From assembly GCF_002078505.1 (NCBI RefSeq), contig NZ_LUAV01000037.1, forward strand, positions 102,435 to 166,434: 64,000 bases of DNA, read 5' to 3'. The position numbers and the translations under genes were made by a program. The notes under the pieces are model-generated. The model did not search any database, was not told where the DNA came from, and saw only the letters and a program-made list of their open reading frames with translations. Positions 60,238 through 64,000 of the stretch are shown one piece after another. The DNA is from Ensifer aridi. Its GTDB lineage: Bacteria > Pseudomonadota > Alphaproteobacteria > Rhizobiales > Rhizobiaceae. Position 1 is the first letter of the stretch; every line of letters begins with the position of its first letter.

Positions 60238-60564
60238 ATGAGCGCACTCCCGGACACCACCATTCGCCCCAGGCGATCAGGCCACAAGGCGTCGAGTGTC
60301 TGCGTTACGTTGTTTCGCGGAATGTCCGCTGAGTTCGTGACAGCGTTAGCTGGTTTTTGCGACTACAACTTCCGCCCCCACCCATCTAAGACGCTCTGGA
60401 ACAGCGCCCAGCTCCGTTCAAGGACAATTTACCTTGGCAAAAGGGCAAGATTGCTGACGATCTGGAACGCGTTAGCCCCAGCGCGAGGGCAAGATACTTT
60501 GGCAATCGACAACATTGTCGATTGCCACGCTATTTTGCCTTTTTGGCCACTACGTTGCCTTTAG
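60238..60564 (+). CDS. hypothetical 108-residue product with strong ribosome site, possibly a gene remnant
   Basis: AGGAGG overlaps the stop of the methyltransferase reading frame and sits five bases before ATG 60238, a very good start signal. The product (MSALPDTTIRPRRSGHKASS to LPFWPLRCL) has no recognisable domain. The sequence becomes less GC-rich after about 40 codons. One reading is that the start of a third operon gene is genuine and its body was replaced or deleted near 60290. The extent given is simply the open frame. Confidence 0.3.
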   Translation: MSALPDTTIRPRRSGHKASSVCVTLFRGMSAEFVTALAGFCDYNFRPHPSKTLWNSAQLRSRTIYLGKRARLLTIWNALAPARGQDTLAIDNIVDCHAILPFWPLRCL

Positions 60565-60690
60565 GGCAGCATCATTGACCTATCTCTCGAGGCAAGATCA
60601 TTCCTGTCCCCGGAGCCTATGTCACGCGCATTCCGGGAGAATCACCCGCTATCTACTCCCGCTATCTACTCGCGCCGCTTGTGGCAAGAT
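60444..60690. repeat. four GGCAAGAT repeats in an unexplained intergenic stretch
   Basis: GGCAAGAT occurs at 60444-60451, 60488-60495, 60591-60598 and 60683-60690, all in the same orientation. A tandem duplication of CCCGCTATCTACT lies at 60645-60670. Outside the hypothetical frame the stretch has no gene. The repeats could be protein-binding iterons or debris of a mobile element. Confidence 0.5.
60501..60526. repeat. 26-bp perfect palindrome with 12-bp arms
   Basis: Arms GGCAATCGACAA (60501-60512) and TTGTCGATTGCC (60515-60526) around a two-base centre. There is no T run after it, so it looks more like a protein-binding site than a terminator. It sits six bases after the second GGCAAGAT repeat. 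Confidence 0.7.
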
Positions 60691-60865
60691 GTCTTGGGCG
60701 AGCACATTGCGCGAGATCGGGCGTTGTCGACACTGCTGCCGTTGCCGTTCGCGCGATGAACGGCAAGTTTGAGTCCTAAGCGAACGTCACTTCAAGCTTG
60801 ATCTTCGAGTTGCATGTGAGCGCCTGCACCGGCATTGTCCTTTCTAGACTACTAAGGAGAAACCC

Positions 60866-61225
60866 ATGCCGAAGGTCGTTGGTATTGGTGGTGTGTTCTT
60901 CAGGGCGGCGGACCCGGCTGGGCTCGCCCAATGGTACGAGAAGCATCTTGGGATTGACGATCTGCACAAGTCCGTATGGCAGCAAGAGGCAGGGGCAACG
61001 ATTTTTGGGCCGTTCTCTGAGAACACCGACTATTTTGGACGAACTGAACAGCAGTGGATGATCAACTTCCGCGTCGATGATCTTGATGGGCTCATGGCAG
61101 AGCTGAGAGCAAGCGGGATCGCGGTGGAAACTCGGGCCGAGTGGAACTCAGAAGTCGGTCGCTTTGCCCGCATTCACGATCCCGAAGGCAATCCGCTCGA
61201 GCTCTGGGAGCCGACGAAGGAGTGA
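60866..61225 (+). CDS. VOC (glyoxalase/bleomycin resistance) family protein
   Basis: A 119-residue single-domain protein with AAGGAG seven bases before the ATG. The two beta-alpha-beta-beta-beta halves are visible: VGIGGVFFRAADPAGLAQWYEKHLG and MINFRVDDLDGLMAELRASG, with the C-terminal metal-site end HDPEGNPLELWEP. The first histidine ligand of glyoxalase I is absent, so a glyoxalase activity is unlikely; binding of a small hydrophobic compound or an unknown reaction is more probable. It stands alone. Confidence 0.86.
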   Translation: MPKVVGIGGVFFRAADPAGLAQWYEKHLGIDDLHKSVWQQEAGATIFGPFSENTDYFGRTEQQWMINFRVDDLDGLMAELRASGIAVETRAEWNSEVGRFARIHDPEGNPLELWEPTKE

Positions 61226-61486
61226 TGGCGAACGGCTCTCCATCGATACTCGGACGGCGGAGTTGCGGTCCAATTTCGATGTGGCCGCTTTTACAGATGT
61301 GCCCCTTTGTACCGCGTAATCGCCGATCGAGACGCTAACGACGGGCGGCTCGATTGAGTCCTTAGCCGTCGTCCATCAGATCTGTCGGCGACTATACCGG
61401 GTGGGATCCAGCCGATAAATTCCTCCGGCGGGAAGTGACCGTGCCACCAATGACCGGCCGTTGCTTGAGATCCACCGGGGAGCACT

Positions 61487-62536
61487 TCATACAGGCTCAG
61501 AAACAAGCGGGCGCCGCTTTGGCTGGTGGCGATCCAAACTGGGCTTGGGGCTGCCGCGCCCAAACCGCTCACGGTAGACCGTGGGCGGAATGCCGAGGCG
61601 GCGCACGAAGGCTCGGCGCATGCGCTCCTCGTCGCCGAATCCACAGAGATCGGCTATCCGCTTGATCTCGCTGTAAGCCTCCTCAAGATGCTGGCAGGCC
61701 GCCTCTATGCGCAGTTCCCGAACCAGCTTTGCCGGTGTGCCCCCATACCACCGGGCGAAGTTGCGGGCAAAGGTCCGCGGGCTCATGCCAACCGCCTTTG
61801 CCAGTCCCTCGACGGTGAGATGGGCATTCAGATTGTTCGCGATCCAGACCGGAAGTTCCGCCAGCTTTGCCGCCGGCGGCGTGGTGCCCAGTCGCGTCTG
61901 AGCGGCGAGCGCACTGCTGAATTGCGCCTGTCCGCCGGGCCTGCGAAGGAAGACGACCAGTTCTTTCGCCACCGATAGGCTGGTATGCCGGCCGTAGTCG
62001 TCTTCGATAAGGGCGAGCGCGAGATCGATTCCGGCGCTCATCCCCGCCGAGGTCCAGATCGTGCCGTCCCTGAGATGGATCGGATCGAGCTCGATGCGCA
62101 CCTCCGGATACATGGCTTTCAGGCGCTCGACCTCGCACCAGTGCGTCACCGCACGGCGCCCGTCGAGCAGCCCTGCTGCCGCGAGCAGAAAGGCGCCGTT
62201 GCAGATGCTGCATATCCGCCGCACCGCCTTGGAGGCCTGTTCGATCCATCGAACAAGCGGCGTGTCGGGCGTGAAGGTCCAGGACTCCAGACCGCCGACG
62301 ACGATCAGCGTGTCGAGCGTGGCAAGATCAACCGAATCCAGGGCTTTGGTCTCGACCGCAAGGCCACAACTCGTCCGCACCAGACCTCCGGCTTCCGACA
62401 GGAACAGGAGATCATATCCGGCACCTTCGCGGGCAAGCAGGTGGCTTGCGACACTGAAGGCCTCGGCCGGGCCGTTGAGGTTCAGCGCCAAGGCTTGGTC
62501 GAACAGGATGAAAGCGATCGTGCGACGGTCGCTCAT
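61487..62536 (-). CDS. GlxA-type AraC-family transcriptional regulator (DJ-1/PfpI domain)
   Basis: A 349-residue regulator started at 62536 (MSDRRTIAFILFDQALALN) after GAGGTG. Residues 5-185 are a DJ-1/PfpI-like domain with the nucleophile-elbow Cys in RICSICNGAFLLA; residues 215-330 hold an AraC pair of helix-turn-helices (LTVEGLAKAVGMSPRTFARNF and IKRIADLCGFGDEERMRRAF). The tail after YRERFGRG is basic and probably disordered. It is divergent from the MFS transporter gene across about 100 bp and likely controls it. Confidence 0.9.
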   Translation of the reverse strand: MSDRRTIAFILFDQALALNLNGPAEAFSVASHLLAREGAGYDLLFLSEAGGLVRTSCGLAVETKALDSVDLATLDTLIVVGGLESWTFTPDTPLVRWIEQASKAVRRICSICNGAFLLAAAGLLDGRRAVTHWCEVERLKAMYPEVRIELDPIHLRDGTIWTSAGMSAGIDLALALIEDDYGRHTSLSVAKELVVFLRRPGGQAQFSSALAAQTRLGTTPPAAKLAELPVWIANNLNAHLTVEGLAKAVGMSPRTFARNFARWYGGTPAKLVRELRIEAACQHLEEAYSEIKRIADLCGFGDEERMRRAFVRRLGIPPTVYRERFGRGSPKPSLDRHQPKRRPLVSEPV

Positions 62537-62634
62537 GGAGGCACCTCTTTGGCAGAAAACGAGGGACAAATGTCATATCGGACAACACCACCGCTGGCTA
62601 GTTTCCCACGATGACATCCCGAAAGAGGCCAAGA

Positions 62635-63825
62635 ATGGATACCCACACCGTCGAAACCGCCGATGACCGGCGCGAGCCGTCGACACTGCGGTCAACCCTG
62701 ACGCTTACCCTTTGCGCCTTCGCGGTTACCACGGCCGAATTCGTCATCGCCGGCATCCTGCCGCAGGTTGCGGCCGGCCTATCGGTTTCGATCCCCTCGG
62801 CAGGCCATCTGGTGACAGCCTATGCAGTGGGCATGATCGTCGGCGGACCGGTGCTCACGTTGCTCACCGTCGGCATCGCGCGCAAGCCACTGATCGTGAC
62901 ACTCCTCGCTGTCTTCATCATTGGAAATCTCGTCGCGGCGGCGGCCACGAACTATTTTACACTGCTCGCGGCGCGATTCGTCAGCGGAATCGTCGTCTCG
63001 ACTTTCTTCGCGATGGCCGTGGTTGTCGCCGCTTCGCTCGTCGCACCCGGCAAGCAGGCTTCAGCCGTGGCGAAGGTGGCGCTCGGCTTCAATCTGGCGA
63101 TGATCCTCGGCGCGCCGCTCGGCACCTTGATCGGCCAGCAATTCGGGTGGCGCGCTACATTCTTGGCCATTGCCGTTCTTGCCACCGTCGCGCTCGCCCT
63201 TCTGGTGAAGCTCGTCCCGGTCCGCGGCGTGCCTACCACAGGCTCGGTAGCCGGAGAGCTCCGCGTCCTGAAGAGCCGCGATTTGCTGCTTGCCCTCGCC
63301 ATGACCGCAGTCGGCAATGCCGGTGTTCTGATGGTCTTCGTCTATCTCGCGCCGCTCTTGACCGGGATTGGTGGCTTCGCCGCCGAGACCGTGCCGGTGC
63401 TGATTCTAATCTACGGCGTCGGTGCCGCCTTCGGAAACCTTGCCGGCGGATGGCTGTCGGACCGGGCGCTGATGCCCTCCATCATCGGCCTTCTCGCGAG
63501 CCTGGCCGCTGCGCTGGCGCTGTTCTGGTTCGCCGGGCAACTGCAGCCTGCCGCTGCTGTCATGATGTTCGTGGTCGGCGCCCTTGCCTTCTCGGTGATC
63601 CCCGGCATGCAAACAAGGGTTCTGGTCACCGCCAAGGCCGCGCCAACACTCGGCATCGCCCTGAACGCCTCCGGGTTCCAGATCGCCGCCGCCTTCGCGG
63701 CGTGGACCGGCGGTCAGGTCATCGACAGTGGTCCAGGCCTCGCTTCACTCCCTCTCGTCGGCGCGTGCGTGACACTCGTCGGCACGCTGTTGGCGCTCGT
63801 CGTTTCTATTCGAGACGCCCGCTAA
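62635..63825 (+). CDS. MFS exporter, DHA1/arabinose-efflux type
   Basis: A 396-residue transporter started at 62635 (MDTHTVETADDRREP), with GAGG seven bases upstream; ATG 62611 is possible. Twelve hydrophobic segments can be counted, starting LTLTLCAFAVTTAEFVIAGIL. Motif A-like GMIVGGPVLTLLTVGIARK and motif C LGFNLAMILGAPLGTLIG place it with the drug:H+ antiporter-1/AraJ-like group. The gene is divergent from the GlxA-type regulator. The likely role is export of a drug or metabolite; substrate unknown. The 175 bp after its stop hold no gene. Confidence 0.89.
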   Translation: MDTHTVETADDRREPSTLRSTLTLTLCAFAVTTAEFVIAGILPQVAAGLSVSIPSAGHLVTAYAVGMIVGGPVLTLLTVGIARKPLIVTLLAVFIIGNLVAAAATNYFTLLAARFVSGIVVSTFFAMAVVVAASLVAPGKQASAVAKVALGFNLAMILGAPLGTLIGQQFGWRATFLAIAVLATVALALLVKLVPVRGVPTTGSVAGELRVLKSRDLLLALAMTAVGNAGVLMVFVYLAPLLTGIGGFAAETVPVLILIYGVGAAFGNLAGGWLSDRALMPSIIGLLASLAAALALFWFAGQLQPAAAVMMFVVGALAFSVIPGMQTRVLVTAKAAPTLGIALNASGFQIAAAFAAWTGGQVIDSGPGLASLPLVGACVTLVGTLLALVVSIRDAR

Positions 63826-64000
63826 AGTCGTGACCGCTTGCAAAGCGATTCCTGTCTTTCGGTCGTATTTGAAAGACGACCGCAAAGGTCGAAGCAGATC
63901 CCCCGTCCTTATGTCCGCTTCGTCCGCAAAGCGGCCGTCCCTCGTCCCAGCCTGCCAGGACAGATTGGAACCGGAAGGATCGACCCTGGCTGTGTAAAAA

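Noticed and set aside
1..64000. tRNA, rRNA or intact insertion sequences
   Set aside because: I saw no tRNA-like cloverleaf, rRNA segment, transposase gene or terminal inverted repeat pair in the window. A covariance-model search would be decisive for small RNAs.

Overview
This 64 kb, GC-rich window comes from an alphaproteobacterial rhizobium, most likely Sinorhizobium (Ensifer) meliloti or a close relative. The left 27 kb has the gene order of the S. meliloti exp (wga-wgc-wgg-wgd-wge) cluster for exopolysaccharide II (galactoglucan), which in that species lies on the pSymB megaplasmid. The species and replicon are inferred from gene order and protein families; no search was run.

Region 1 (1-27.4 kb) is the galactoglucan cluster. 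Reading leftward from about 11.2 kb: wgaA (unknown), wgaB (fused GT2-GT4 glycosyltransferase), two pyruvyltransferase-family paralogues (wgaD, wgaE), an exported glycoside-hydrolase-like protein (wgaF) and the four dTDP-rhamnose genes wgaG-wgaJ (rfbA, rfbC, rfbB, rfbD); the last is cut by the window edge. Then come wgcA (GT4) and the MarR-type regulator wggR. Reading rightward: the type I secretion pair wgdA-wgdB, the RTX protein wgeA, and wgeB-wgeG (glycosyltransferases, a methyltransferase, a membrane-anchored protein and a degenerate glycosyltransferase). A UDP-glucose pyrophosphorylase follows, ended by a hairpin. An AT-rich dyad related to AATTTACTTCAA-N3-TTGAAGTAAATT occurs upstream of wgaA, between wggR and wgdA, and upstream of wgeA, and is a good candidate for a shared operator.

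Region 2 (27.4-35.1 kb) starts with a 50-residue small protein translationally coupled to an SGNH hydrolase. Next is a carbohydrate catabolic locus: an orphan Tat-exported sugar-binding protein, divergent from a LacI regulator-DUF2264-D-2-hydroxyacid dehydrogenase-TIM-barrel isomerase operon whose genes overlap by four bases.

Region 3 (35.2-39.5 kb) holds an alpha-oxoamine-synthase-like enzyme with a small downstream protein, two PhoB-like regulators with degenerate receiver domains, and a decayed nucleotidyltransferase/HEPN gene between them.

Region 4 (38.8-48.4 kb) is a catabolic and transport locus built around a GntR/FCD regulator. On one side are a class III aminotransferase, a ThDP enzyme, an SDR and one of the atypical response regulators. 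On the other is a complete PotABCD-type ABC importer. Three copies of a TTTTGTTG-CAACAAAA-like palindrome sit in the two promoter regions.

Region 5 (48.4-64 kb) is a loose set of accessory genes: two LysR regulators, an old-yellow-enzyme reductase, an NmrA-like protein, GNAT, GFA, a papain/C39-like protein, a SARP-alpha/beta-hydrolase fusion, an alpha/beta hydrolase, two methyltransferases (one frameshifted), a VOC protein, a GlxA-type regulator and an MFS exporter. A 640-bp stretch at 60.2-60.9 kb with short repeats and a perfect 26-bp palindrome remains unexplained.
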